Shown here: positions 1 to 8,554 of the stretch, in pieces | How the letters are laid out: each line of letters opens with the position of its first letter | How positions within the stretch are numbered: the stretch's first letter is position 1 | DNA from: RFPW01 sp040401595 | GTDB lineage: Bacteria > Pseudomonadota > Gammaproteobacteria > Burkholderiales > Burkholderiaceae_E | Assembly (NCBI GenBank): GCA_040401595.1 | Contig: JBBAOE010000013.1 | Span: 1-64,000 of the forward strand | Length of the DNA stretch: 64,000 bases | Direction: 5' to 3' | The notes under the pieces: generated by a model | What the model saw: the letters and a program-made list of their open reading frames with translations, nothing else | Database searches by the model: none | Told to the model about the DNA's origin: nothing | Made by a program: the position numbers and the translations under genes

Positions 1-275
1 TCGTTGATACCCAAATCGTCGGCCACGATCAGGATGACATTGGGCGGCCGGGCGCTGGCCCCAGAGGACTGCGCTTCTGCGGGGCCTGCCTGCCACTGGA
101 CCTCGCGGGTGGGCGCATATTCTTTGCGCAGGACATACTTGACCATCAGTAACGTCAATCCGACTCGCCCGCCCGCCGCGAAGTAGGCAGCGGTTCCCAG
201 GGCCCCAAGCGCGACCACTGAAATCAACAGGATGCGTAACCCGGAGAATCGTCTAGCTTGCGCAAGTGCGGTCAT
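1..275 (-). CDS. Membrane-anchored sulfatase, N-terminal fragment (runs off the left edge)
   Basis: Only the first 91 codons are in the window. The ATG at 275 overlaps the TGA of the upstream DsbA-like gene (ATGA), so the two are translationally coupled. Residues about 13-35 form a hydrophobic membrane segment or uncleaved signal. A short linker follows, then the start of an alkaline-phosphatase-fold sulfatase domain, NVILIVADDLG, where the two Asp are the usual metal ligands near the N-terminus of type I sulfatases. The CxPxR or SxPxR active-site motif would lie beyond the edge and cannot be seen. A phosphoglycerol transferase or other alkaline-phosphatase superfamily member cannot be excluded. 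Two FGE-type genes elsewhere in the window could supply formylglycine if the active residue is Cys. Confidence 0.75.
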   Translation of the reverse strand, partial: MTALAQARRFSGLRILLISVVALGALGTAAYFAAGGRVGLTLLMVKYVLRKEYAPTREVQWQAGPAEAQSSGASARPPNVILIVADDLGIN

Positions 276-1462
276 GGCGTTGTCTCAGTGGTCTTGTTCT
301 GGGTCAGCACAGAAATCAGATCCTGTTCGACCATCCACAAGCGGTCATTCCCCCAGATGGCGGGGCAACCATGGACGCGAAAACTCGGCACGCCCCAGCA
401 CCCCAACTCGAGCATTTCCTGTCGATTGGTCTCCGCCACAGCCTGCCAACTGGGATCGGCGAGCGCGGCGTCCATATCACGCCGGCTCAGCCCGGCCCGC
501 TCGGCGATCTGCCAAAGGCCCCGATCGTCGCCCGCATAAATCCCATCGGCGAACACGCCCTGCAGAAAGGATTCCACCAGGGCGCTGCCTTTCCCCAGTT
601 GAATGGCGTGATGGAGTAAGGCGAGGCCGCGTTCTGCAGGCTTACCTACGGGGTCGACCGCATGACCAAAGCGGATACCGAGCCGATCAGCCTCACGTTT
701 GACATCGCGCGTGATGTAGAGCCGTTTCGCCTTCGGCACCGGCAGCCCACGCATCACCATGGGTAGGACAGGTCGAATCCGGAGCGTCGCCCCATAGTGG
801 TGAGCGATCTTGCGGATCTGGGCTGCAGCCAGGTAGGTGTAGGGGCTTCGAAAGGAGCAGAAAAAATCGATTGTGGCTGTCGTGCCGGTGGATTGGGGCG
901 GTGAGCGCCACTGCAGGGGCCGCGGTGGATACAGCGGTCCGCGAGGGGAGTCGATTCTGGCCAGACCCGCGTCGGACAATCGTTCCTCCAGATAGTGCAG
1001 TCGGTCGATACCCCAGTACCATTCGCCCTCGAAGTAGAAGGTTGCACCCAGGTAGTGACCCAGACGCTCGCGTAACTGCCCGCCTTGCTGAAGGTCTTCG
1101 TTCAGAGCCAGCGTATCCCAGATGCTGCTGGTTTCTGGATTCAAGCCAAGTGAGTCGCCCAGGCGTTTCGCATCCCGAATGGACCAGGATTCGAGCCGGG
1201 CGCGGTCGGGGGCCGCCGCATCAGACGGTGGGGGTACACGATGGCATTGAAGACGGATGTCATAGCGAGCCCTGAATGAAACCAGGCTTTGCGCTGCCAG
1301 TTCACTATAGGGATCGCGATCCTGATGAAAGTAATGAACGATGGCCGGGCTGCCCTTGAATCGCCTTGCCAAGACGTGGCCTGATCGCAGCAGATCTCGT
1401 AAGCCCCGGCTGTTGAACGGGCGGCTTAAGGTTCTCTGAAGAAAAACTTCAATTGGGGACAC
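272..1462 (-). CDS. Tandem DsbA-like / 2-hydroxychromene-2-carboxylate isomerase-like protein
   Basis: This 396-residue protein has two thioredoxin-fold halves of the DsbA/HCCA-isomerase type. The N-terminal half (about 40-190) has a degenerate start, VHYFHQDRDPYSELAAQ. The C-terminal half (about 205-390) begins DFFCSFRSPYTYLA and carries the cis-Pro loop GVPSFRV. Neither half has a CxxC pair, so thiol oxidation as in DsbA is unlikely; glutathione-dependent isomerase or transferase chemistry fits better. No signal peptide is seen. It overlaps the upstream DJ-1 gene by 14 bp and the downstream sulfatase by 4 bp, so it belongs to a minus-strand operon. The substrate is unknown. Confidence 0.75.
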   Translation of the reverse strand: MSPIEVFLQRTLSRPFNSRGLRDLLRSGHVLARRFKGSPAIVHYFHQDRDPYSELAAQSLVSFRARYDIRLQCHRVPPPSDAAAPDRARLESWSIRDAKRLGDSLGLNPETSSIWDTLALNEDLQQGGQLRERLGHYLGATFYFEGEWYWGIDRLHYLEERLSDAGLARIDSPRGPLYPPRPLQWRSPPQSTGTTATIDFFCSFRSPYTYLAAAQIRKIAHHYGATLRIRPVLPMVMRGLPVPKAKRLYITRDVKREADRLGIRFGHAVDPVGKPAERGLALLHHAIQLGKGSALVESFLQGVFADGIYAGDDRGLWQIAERAGLSRRDMDAALADPSWQAVAETNRQEMLELGCWGVPSFRVHGCPAIWGNDRLWMVEQDLISVLTQNKTTETTP

Positions 1463-2333
1463 GTTGACGGTTCTGCGGAGGTGGTGCGTCAGCCTGAGTG
1501 CCCGCTACGCGCATCATCGCTTGTGCGGTCGGGATGCCGGCATTCTGGTTCTGTCCTGTGACCAGGCGGCCATCAACAACGACGTGCTGGGCAAAAATGT
1601 CCAGCAGTTTGTGGGTCGACTCGAACTGGGCACCAGCTGCCCGCAGGTCGCGCTCTGGATGTTTCGGGGTAAACGTAATACCCAGTTGATTGACCTGAGC
1701 GTCCGTCACAGCGGTGAGTTTTCGCCCCCGCACGAGTGGCTGTCCGGTTTCATCGACAGCCTGTAACAATCCCAGTGGGCCGTGACACACGCCACCGATC
1801 ACGCTTCCCGCAGACCAGGCTTGCGAGATGCCACGCCCGAGCGTGTCAGACTGCGCTAGATCATAGGCGGCGCCCCAGCCACCTGCCAGAAAAATAATGT
1901 CGTAGTTTTTGAAATCAATTGCTTTGATCGACAGGGATTGAGCGGTCTTACGCTGGAACTCGGGGTCCGCCAGGTAACGTCGGTCGGCGGGCGTCGCCAG
2001 AAACCACCGAAACGAGTCGGGTTCGATCGGGATGGGGCCACCACGAATACTTGCAACATCGACGCTCATGCCAGCATCGAGAAACGTGTAGTAGGGCAGT
2101 GTCAGTTCACTGCCAAAGACCCCAGTTGCCTTGCCGCTGGTTTTTCCTGGCCGATCGAGCGTCGCATGACTGGTGGTGATGACCAACGCTCGTTTCCCGG
2201 GCAGGCGGACGCTGGGCCCGGTGTAATCGGGATGCAAGCCGAATGATTTCAGGACTTTCGGAAGTCCTAGCCACAGGAAGAGCCCCAGGCCAACGGCAGC
2301 GACGCCGCTCCAGAGCAATGCTGGATGGATCAT
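1449..2333 (-). CDS. Membrane-anchored DJ-1/PfpI (type 1 glutamine amidotransferase-like) protein
   Basis: The protein has 294 residues. Residues 6-25 form one N-terminal membrane segment, and the rest is a DJ-1/PfpI/Hsp31-type domain. The nucleophile elbow IGGVCHG places Cys183 followed by His184, and a conserved Glu near residue 76 is positioned as in Hsp31-like members. The family includes glyoxalase III/deglycase, chaperone and amidase activities, so the reaction cannot be fixed from sequence. The anchor is unusual for the family and suggests action at the inner membrane or in the periplasm. The gene sits 5 bp downstream of the metallo-hydrolase and overlaps the DsbA-like gene. Confidence 0.8.
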   Translation of the reverse strand: MIHPALLWSGVAAVGLGLFLWLGLPKVLKSFGLHPDYTGPSVRLPGKRALVITTSHATLDRPGKTSGKATGVFGSELTLPYYTFLDAGMSVDVASIRGGPIPIEPDSFRWFLATPADRRYLADPEFQRKTAQSLSIKAIDFKNYDIIFLAGGWGAAYDLAQSDTLGRGISQAWSAGSVIGGVCHGPLGLLQAVDETGQPLVRGRKLTAVTDAQVNQLGITFTPKHPERDLRAAGAQFESTHKLLDIFAQHVVVDGRLVTGQNQNAGIPTAQAMMRVAGTQADAPPPQNRQRVPN

Positions 2334-2338
2334 TGGAA

Positions 2339-3445
2339 TTAGAAGTTTTTTCGTTGTTGGGATTCGATCCGGGTCGTTCCAGCGGGAAGACTGAACCAGT
2401 CGAAATCCTGACCGAGATGGATTGGACCGCGAAAAATCTCCCCGGACTGTCCGCGAAAGGTTTCTTCAAGGAGGCTCGACGGCAGGGGCGGAACGATGTG
2501 ATTCATGACCAGCATGCGTACGCCGCTCGCTTGCGCTGTTTCTGCCGCTTGCTCCGGCGTCGTGTGGTAGTTCTCGATATCCGTCATCACCTGCTCAAGT
2601 GCGACCCGCCCAGCCTGTTTGAATCCGGCTTGAAGCAGTTTCAGAAGCTGGATCGATTGCGCCTCATGCACCAGCAAATCCACTCCTTTCGCCTCGCGCT
2701 CGATCGCCTCTGATTTGCTGGTGTCGCCGCTGATGACCATGGTGCGGTCTTTATAGCGAATCCGATAGCCAACAGCAGGATCGATGGGACCGTGCTTGAC
2801 CTTGAACGCAACGATTTCAAGGTCCGGTTCTGCAATCAGAATCGCGCGCCCCGTGTCGGCGGGTATGTCAAAGACGTGAGCAGACCCACCAAAACCGGAA
2901 GGCGGCGCCACGACAGGGCCATGGTGAGCGCTGCGCCAACCGGAATCGGCTGTGTAGGCTTGCATAAACCCATTCAGGACCGGCACAAGACCTTGTGGGC
3001 CGTGGATCGGGAGTGGGGTGGACGCATTACCCTGGATCCAGCGCGTGAGCATCAACTCGCCCAGACCATCGATATGGTCAGAGTGATAGTGAGTGAAAAA
3101 CAGCGCTTCAATCTGACCCGGGTTCAGTTGCATGCGCGAAATGTTGCGCGCCGCGCCACCGCCTGAGTCGAATACGAACATCCTTTTACCGGCAACGACG
3201 ACCGTGCAGGGGCCGCTGCGTCGGGGATCGGGGAATGGTGACCCCGCACCGCACAAGCCCACGTGCAGGCCGTCGATGAGTTGTCCGATGGGGTTTGACT
3301 CGGAAGTGCTGCTTGCCACCATCCGATTGGCCAGTTGCATCACGATCTTGCTGCGTTGCGAGTACAGCGCACCCGCCGTCACCAGGATTGCGAGAGCTGC
3401 AATGGCTCCGATTTTCAGCACAGATCGGTTGGTCTTCGAATTCAT
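2339..3445 (-). CDS. Membrane-anchored metallo-beta-lactamase-fold hydrolase
   Basis: This 368-residue protein has an N-terminal hydrophobic segment (11-28), then an MBL-fold domain of the RNase Z / arylsulfatase-like type. The zinc motif THYHSDHIDG gives His119, His121, Asp123 and His124. Further ligands are plausible in SGDTSKS, VHEAQ and MNHIVPP. Family members hydrolyse phosphodiesters, sulfate esters or lactones; the substrate here is unknown. It is the first gene of the minus-strand unit that continues through the DJ-1, DsbA-like and sulfatase genes. Its promoter should lie in the 163-bp divergent spacer shared with the acyl-CoA ligase, which holds one copy of the recurrent dyad. Confidence 0.8.
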   Translation of the reverse strand: MNSKTNRSVLKIGAIAALAILVTAGALYSQRSKIVMQLANRMVASSTSESNPIGQLIDGLHVGLCGAGSPFPDPRRSGPCTVVVAGKRMFVFDSGGGAARNISRMQLNPGQIEALFFTHYHSDHIDGLGELMLTRWIQGNASTPLPIHGPQGLVPVLNGFMQAYTADSGWRSAHHGPVVAPPSGFGGSAHVFDIPADTGRAILIAEPDLEIVAFKVKHGPIDPAVGYRIRYKDRTMVISGDTSKSEAIEREAKGVDLLVHEAQSIQLLKLLQAGFKQAGRVALEQVMTDIENYHTTPEQAAETAQASGVRMLVMNHIVPPLPSSLLEETFRGQSGEIFRGPIHLGQDFDWFSLPAGTTRIESQQRKNF

Positions 3446-3531
3446 GCGTTCGACGCTCGGATTGGGTTCGCTCAGGGTTGATTGCGGCCAGTCTGCAGAA
3501 GTCGCCTGAGACTTGTGTCAGCCCTAAAAAT

Positions 3532-3550
3532 ACGGCATTGTTTGTGCCAA
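3532..3550. promoter_or_regulatory. Recurrent dyad, site 1 (fadD / MBL divergent spacer)
   Basis: The sequence ACGGCATTGTTTGTGCCAA is a degenerate left half (GGCA) and a perfect right half (TGCCAA) separated by 7 bp. This is the weakest of the seven copies of TTGRCA-N7-TGYCAA. It lies 58 bp before the acyl-CoA ligase start and 87 bp before the divergent MBL gene. A further TGTCA half-site lies about 15 bp to its left. Confidence 0.45.
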
Positions 3551-3608
3551 TAGTTATACAACAAAATCGCTGGCGCCGGCATCAGGGAATGCGCTTGCTG
3601 GAGGAGAC

Positions 3609-5285
3609 ATGGAAAAAATCTGGTTAGCCAGTTATCCGCAAGAGGTTCCGGCCGAAATCCGCCTGGATGATCTTGGATCGATCGGCGCGTACTTCGAAGC
3701 AAACGTCCGAAAGTTTGCCGACCGACGGGCATTCGTCAGCGGAGCGACCGGTAAGGCGATCACCTATCGCGAGCTGGATCAACTGTCCTCGCGGTTCGCG
3801 GCCAAGTTGCAAAGCCTTGGCATCGCGCCTGGCGAACGGGTTGCGCTGATGATGCCCAACCTGCTGCAGTACCCAGTCTGTCTCTTTGGGGCGCTGCGCG
3901 CGGGTTATGTGGTGGTCAATGTCAACCCGATGTACACGCCACGGGAACTGGAGCACCAGCTCAAGGACTCTGGTGCCGCAGCCATTGTTGCGTGCGACCT
4001 CTTTGCGCATACGCTGCAAAAGGTTGTGGACAAGACCCAGGTGCGCCATGTGATGTTGACGGGCGTGGCGGATCTCATGCCATTGCCGCTGCGCCTGATC
4101 GCGTGGGCGGGTCTCAAGGCCAAGGGCCTGCCTCTGCCCTATACGCTAGCGGGCAGCCTCCGCTTGAGAGAGATCCTGCAGGACGGTCGACTACCTGCGC
4201 CGAGATCGGTCCCCGTCAAGCCCGGAGATCTGGCATTTCTGCAATATACGGGTGGCACGACGGGTGTTGCGAAGGGGGCGATGCTGACGCATCTGAATGT
4301 GATGGCCAATGCCCGTCAGGGTTACGTCTGGTTCGAATCCGTGACGGATCTGAACGACGAGCAGATTTCGATCATGGCGCTGCCGATGTATCACATCTTC
4401 GCGCTCAGCCTTGCGATCAACGGCCTCGAAATGGGGGGAACTGCGGTGTTGGTTGCGGATCCACGAGACACCAAGGCGTTTGTCAAGGTGTTGTCGAAGT
4501 ATCGCTTCGTGACCTTGCCTGGGGTCAACACGCTGTTTAACAATTTGTTGAATGATCCTGATTTTGCGAAGCTCGATTTCTCGGCGCTCAAGGTGTCGGT
4601 GGGCGGTGGGACCGCAATCCAGCGTGCAGTTGCAGAGCGCTGGCAGGCACTGACCCGGTCTCCCTTAGCCGAAGGGTACGGGCTCACCGAATGCTCTCCC
4701 ACGGTGTCGGTCACACCGATGGATCGGCCCGACTTTACGGGATCTATCGGGCTTCCGTTGCCGTCGACTGAGGTTTCGCTGCGCGATGCCAACGGCATTG
4801 AAGTGGCGCTGGGTGAGCGTGGCGAGCTCTGTGTGCGGGGCCCTCAAGTCATGGCCGGGTACTGGCAGCGTCCAGAAGAGACGGCCAACGTGATGACGAC
4901 CGACGGGTTTCTTCGCACGGGCGACGTCGCCACCATTGATGAGCAGGGCTTTCTGCGAATTGTGGATCGGGTCAAGGACATGGTGCTGGTCTCCGGATTC
5001 AACGTGTTCCCCAATGAGATCGAAAGCGTGGTCGCCATGCATCCCGGTGTGCTTGAAGTCGCAGCGATCGGCCGCCCTGATCCGGTGACAGGCGAGGCCG
5101 TCCACCTCTGTATTGTCCGCAAGGATCCGGCGCTGACCGAGCAGGATGTGATCGCACACTGCAAGCGAGAACTCACTGGTTACAAGGTGCCCAAGCATGT
5201 GCACTTCATGACGGACTTGCCCAAAAGCCCAGTGGGAAAAATTCTGCGCCGTGAGATCCGAGAGGCCCTGGCAAAGGCGGCTTGA
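3609..5285 (+). CDS. fadD: Long-chain-fatty-acid--CoA ligase (FadD-type)
   Basis: The protein has 558 residues, normal for FadD. It activates a carboxylic acid to its CoA thioester through an acyl-adenylate. The AMP-binding P-loop-like motif YTGGTTGVAKG lies at residues 213-223, the A5 motif GYGLTECSP follows, then TGDVATIDEQGFLRIVDRVKD. The C-terminal catalytic Lys lies in KSPVGKILRRE. An ATG preceded by GGAG at 3600 sets the start. It leads a plus-strand series of lipid or xenobiotic catabolism genes with short gaps (56, 50, 59, 23 and 33 bp, then an overlap). Chain-length preference cannot be read from sequence. Confidence 0.92.
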   Translation: MEKIWLASYPQEVPAEIRLDDLGSIGAYFEANVRKFADRRAFVSGATGKAITYRELDQLSSRFAAKLQSLGIAPGERVALMMPNLLQYPVCLFGALRAGYVVVNVNPMYTPRELEHQLKDSGAAAIVACDLFAHTLQKVVDKTQVRHVMLTGVADLMPLPLRLIAWAGLKAKGLPLPYTLAGSLRLREILQDGRLPAPRSVPVKPGDLAFLQYTGGTTGVAKGAMLTHLNVMANARQGYVWFESVTDLNDEQISIMALPMYHIFALSLAINGLEMGGTAVLVADPRDTKAFVKVLSKYRFVTLPGVNTLFNNLLNDPDFAKLDFSALKVSVGGGTAIQRAVAERWQALTRSPLAEGYGLTECSPTVSVTPMDRPDFTGSIGLPLPSTEVSLRDANGIEVALGERGELCVRGPQVMAGYWQRPEETANVMTTDGFLRTGDVATIDEQGFLRIVDRVKDMVLVSGFNVFPNEIESVVAMHPGVLEVAAIGRPDPVTGEAVHLCIVRKDPALTEQDVIAHCKRELTGYKVPKHVHFMTDLPKSPVGKILRREIREALAKAA

Positions 5286-5341
5286 ATGTTCGATGCCCCC
5301 CTTCGGTAACCCCATCCTGCAACCGCTTGATTCTCTTTTCC

Positions 5342-5638
5342 ATGGTTATTCGTTGCATTCCGTTCACAAAGTGGATCGCTGTCAGAAGCGCAACCGTTCT
5401 TTTGTGCGCGATGGCCTGCACAGCTCAGGCGCAGCTTTTCGGCATGTCAATCGATTCAATGATTGATAAGCGCTTCAAAGAAGCTGACAAAAACAAGGAC
5501 GGTAAGCTCACCCTGGACGAGGCGAAGGAGGGGATGCCGCGGGTCGCGAAGAATTTCGATCAGCTGGACGCCGAGCGTAAGGGCTACGTGACGATCGAGC
5601 AGATCAAGAAAGCGGTCGCGTCGCAGGGCGGCAGTTGA
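5342..5638 (+). CDS. Small secreted EF-hand-like protein
   Basis: About 98 residues from the ATG at 5342; a TTG at 5282 is a less likely alternative, and neither has a strong ribosome site. An N-terminal signal peptide (hydrophobic core around ATVLLCAMACTAQA) should send it to the periplasm. One canonical EF-hand calcium loop is visible, DKNKDGKLTLDE, followed by a degenerate second loop near LDAERKGYVTIEQ. It lies between the acyl-CoA ligase and the haloalkane dehalogenase in the same direction, 56 bp after the ligase. The role is unknown; calcium binding is inferred from the loop. Confidence 0.7.
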   Translation: MVIRCIPFTKWIAVRSATVLLCAMACTAQAQLFGMSIDSMIDKRFKEADKNKDGKLTLDEAKEGMPRVAKNFDQLDAERKGYVTIEQIKKAVASQGGS

Positions 5639-5688
5639 TCAGGGCTTCTGTCCTGGTGGCCATTTGATTTAATTTTTTGAGAGATGCC

Positions 5689-6624
5689 ATGAAGATCCTG
5701 CGCACCCCGGATTCGCAATTTGATGGGCTGCCTGGCTGGGATTTCGAGCCCCACTACACCACCATCACCGCCGAGGACGGGACGCCAATCCGGATCGCCC
5801 ATGCCGAGCAGGGCCCCTTGGATGGCGAACCGATTGTGCTCATCCACGGTAACCCCACGTGGTCCTACCTGCATCGGCATATGCTGCGTCCGCTCGCCGC
5901 GACGGGGCGTCGCGTGATTGCCGTGGACCTGGTCGGGCACGGTCGTTCGGATAAACCGGCATCCAAAGCTGATTACACCTTGCCGGCTCATGTTGACTGG
6001 ATGTCGAAGTGGCTGCTCGCGATGGATCTGAATCGGGTCACGCTGTATTGTCAGGATTGGGGCGGAACAATCGGTTTGCATCTGGTTGCAAACTTTCCGG
6101 AGCGTTTCGATCGGGTGGTCATTTCCAACAGCGGAATGCCGGTCGGCGGAGGCAGCAACTGGTTTCTTGATCTCTGGACTGCGCTCATGAAACGTGCAAC
6201 CCGTTTTCCCTGGTTCATGCTCAAGCCTGGATTTGCCAAAGGGATCAGCGATGCGGTTTACCGGGCCTACCGGGCACCCCATCCCTCTCCAGCGTACGAG
6301 CAGGGTCTGGCCAAGTTTCCACTCCTGATCGCGGTGCGCCCAGATCACCCGAATGTCCCCATGAATCTTGCCGCCTGGCAGAAGCTCAAGACATTTCAGA
6401 AGCCCTTCTTGACCGTGTTTGGCGGAAAAGATGTGGTTGGCCGCGGTGCCGATCGCAGAATGCAGCGGGCAATCCCGGGCGCCGCCGGTCAGAGCCACGC
6501 GGTCTTTCCGAACGCGGCGCATTTCATTCAGGAAGACGAACCCGAGTTGTTGGTCGAGCACCTCACGCGCTTTCTGGCGGTGCAAGGCCCAGCTGACCGA
6601 AACGTCGAGCCTGCGATCAGGTAG
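5689..6624 (+). CDS. Haloalkane dehalogenase-like alpha/beta hydrolase (Asn-Trp, Asp-His-Asp type)
   Basis: The protein has 311 residues. The ATG at 5689 has GAGAG upstream and gives the typical family N-terminus MKILRTPDSQF. The haloalkane dehalogenase pattern is complete: HGNPTWS with Asn55, nucleophile elbow CQDWGG with Asp123-Trp124, acid Asp248 in GGKD, and His278 in NAAHFIQED. Asn plus Trp for halide binding with Asp as acid matches the HLD-III subfamily as known. Such enzymes cut carbon-halogen bonds hydrolytically to give alcohol and halide, though some members have unknown natural substrates. It shares the operon with fadD and crotonase genes. It is distinct from the second dehalogenase at 12620. 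Confidence 0.85.
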   Translation: MKILRTPDSQFDGLPGWDFEPHYTTITAEDGTPIRIAHAEQGPLDGEPIVLIHGNPTWSYLHRHMLRPLAATGRRVIAVDLVGHGRSDKPASKADYTLPAHVDWMSKWLLAMDLNRVTLYCQDWGGTIGLHLVANFPERFDRVVISNSGMPVGGGSNWFLDLWTALMKRATRFPWFMLKPGFAKGISDAVYRAYRAPHPSPAYEQGLAKFPLLIAVRPDHPNVPMNLAAWQKLKTFQKPFLTVFGGKDVVGRGADRRMQRAIPGAAGQSHAVFPNAAHFIQEDEPELLVEHLTRFLAVQGPADRNVEPAIR

Positions 6625-6683
6625 ACCGAATAAACAGGCGCGCGATCATGTCGCGTCACGCCCTCACCCAGGAGATTCTTGTC

Positions 6684-7706
6684 ATGACGTTGAGCAATAC
6701 CCCCACTCAGGCCACGCCTACCCAGGTCCGCCTCAACGCTCGCCCGAGCGGATTGACCACAGCCTCGACCTGGAGGATGACGCACGATGCACCGCCTGCT
6801 CTCCAGGAAGGAGATCTACGCGTGGCCGTTGAATACATTTCGGTGGACCCTGCGATGCGAGGTTGGCTCGACGACGTGCGTAGCTATTTGCCCCCAGTCG
6901 CCTTGGGCGATGTGATGCGCGCGAGTGGTGTGGGTCATGTGCTGGAGTCCAGATCGCCTGCGTTTGCAGCGGGGGATGCAGTGTTTGGGATGACCGGGGT
7001 CCAATCTCAGTATATCGGTCCTGCCAAGGGTTTTTTCAAAGTCGATCCCAAACTGGCTCCGCTTCCGACCTATCTGGGCGGCTTTGGATCGACCGGCATG
7101 ACTGCGTACTTTGGCCTGCTCGAGGTCGGGCAACCGAAGGCGGGTGAGACTGTGGTCGTGTCTGCCGCCGCAGGAGCCGTCGGCTCGGTCGTCGGACAGA
7201 TTGCCAAGATTCTCGGCTGTCGAGTGGTCGGCATCGCCGGTGGCGCCGAGAAGTGTCGTACCGTGGTCGAAGAGTTCGGGTTTGATGCCTGTATTGATTA
7301 CCAGAACGAGTCGGTCTCCGAAGGCTTGAAGAAGCATTGCCCGGATCGAATCGATATTTATTTTGATAACGTTGGTGGGAAGATTCTAGATACTTGCCTC
7401 ACCCGCCTCGCGTTACGAGCCCGAGTCGTCGTCTGCGGCGCGATCAGTCAGTACAACGCAACAGAGCGACCCGCCGGCCCGTCGAATTACCTCCAGCTAC
7501 TGGTCTCGCGAGCGCGGATGGAAGGCTTTGTGGTCCTGGACTACGCCAAGCAGTTTCCTGTAGCGATTGCCAGAATGGCCGGATGGCTTGCTGACGGAAA
7601 ACTCAAATTCAGTGAGCATGTAGTCGAGGGACTCGATCAGTTTCCAGATGCAATCAACATGCTATTTAACGGTAAGAACACGGGTAAGTTGATCGTTAAG
7701 GTTTAA
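6684..7706 (+). CDS. NADP-dependent MDR oxidoreductase (prostaglandin/curcumin reductase type)
   Basis: This is a 340-residue medium-chain dehydrogenase/reductase of the zinc-free leukotriene-B4/CurA group. The fold is visible as EYISVDPAMRGWL near residue 50, the dinucleotide loop AAAGAVGSVVGQIAKILG, then YFDNVGGKILD. These enzymes reduce alkenals, alkenones or other activated double bonds with NADPH. The ATG at 6684 follows AGGAG at 6670, which favours it over the ATG at 6648. It lies 59 bp after the dehalogenase and 23 bp before the crotonase gene, consistent with a double-bond reduction step in the same pathway. Confidence 0.87.
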   Translation: MTLSNTPTQATPTQVRLNARPSGLTTASTWRMTHDAPPALQEGDLRVAVEYISVDPAMRGWLDDVRSYLPPVALGDVMRASGVGHVLESRSPAFAAGDAVFGMTGVQSQYIGPAKGFFKVDPKLAPLPTYLGGFGSTGMTAYFGLLEVGQPKAGETVVVSAAAGAVGSVVGQIAKILGCRVVGIAGGAEKCRTVVEEFGFDACIDYQNESVSEGLKKHCPDRIDIYFDNVGGKILDTCLTRLALRARVVVCGAISQYNATERPAGPSNYLQLLVSRARMEGFVVLDYAKQFPVAIARMAGWLADGKLKFSEHVVEGLDQFPDAINMLFNGKNTGKLIVKV

Positions 7707-7729
7707 AAACGAAACGCAAGGAGACCAGC

Positions 7730-8521
7730 ATGGATCCAGTCATCCTCACGATCGATGGCACGATCGCCACCGTCACCCTGAATCGACCGGCCGCGCTCAA
7801 CGCGCTCTCACACGAAATGAACGCGGCTCTGGTCGACGTGAGTTCTCAGCTTGAACATGACGTGGGTGTTCGGTGTGTGGTCATTCAGGGCGCGGGCGAG
7901 CACTTCATGGCCGGCGGCGATGTCAAAGCCTTTAGTGAAGGGCCGATCGATCCGGAGCAACGCAAGATGCTGTTCGAGAACGGGATCTCGCAGACTCACA
8001 GCATCATCACTCGACTGCGGCGCATGCCCAAACCCGTGATCGCCAGCGTCAAGGGTGCCGTAGCCGGGTTTGGACTTTCGCTGATGAGTGCCTGTGATCT
8101 TGTGATTGCAGCCGATAGCAGCTTCTTCACGCTGGCGTATTGCCATATCGGGACTTCGCCGGATGGGGGAGCGACCTATGCCCTGCCACGTACGGTCGGG
8201 GTCAAGCAGGCGATGGAAATCGCGCTGCTGGGAGATCGTTTTGATGCGACCCGCGCGCTCGAACTGGGTCTGATCAATCGGGTCGTTCCTGTTGCCGACC
8301 TTGAGCTCACGACTGCGAAACTCGCTGCCCGCCTGGCTAAGGGACCGACGGCAGTTTATGGTCGAACCAAGAACCTGATCAATCAGTCCCTGAACCGGAC
8401 CCTACCCGAACAACTGCAGGCCGAACAGGACAATTTCGTAGCTTCGGCACTGGGCGCGGACTTCAGCGAGGGCATTCGAGCGTTTGTCGAAAAACGGAAA
8501 CCCAATTTCATCGGCCATTGA
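7730..8521 (+). CDS. Enoyl-CoA hydratase/isomerase (crotonase family)
   Basis: The protein has 263 residues with the crotonase oxyanion-hole segments GEHFMAGGDVKAF and KGAVAGFGLSLMSACDLVIAA. The active-site loop reads IGTSPDGGATYALPR, with Asp where classical hydratases carry Glu; this arrangement is common in PaaG-like isomerases. It should hydrate or isomerise an enoyl-CoA produced after activation by the upstream ligase. A strong ribosome site (AAGGAG) lies 7 bp before the start. Confidence 0.88.
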   Translation: MDPVILTIDGTIATVTLNRPAALNALSHEMNAALVDVSSQLEHDVGVRCVVIQGAGEHFMAGGDVKAFSEGPIDPEQRKMLFENGISQTHSIITRLRRMPKPVIASVKGAVAGFGLSLMSACDLVIAADSSFFTLAYCHIGTSPDGGATYALPRTVGVKQAMEIALLGDRFDATRALELGLINRVVPVADLELTTAKLAARLAKGPTAVYGRTKNLINQSLNRTLPEQLQAEQDNFVASALGADFSEGIRAFVEKRKPNFIGH

Positions 8522-8554
8522 TCAGAGGCCGCCGACAGAGAACACCAGGATTAC

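Noticed and set aside
5584..6585. 333-residue minus-strand open frame
   Set aside because: Antisense to the haloalkane dehalogenase with complete active-site residues.
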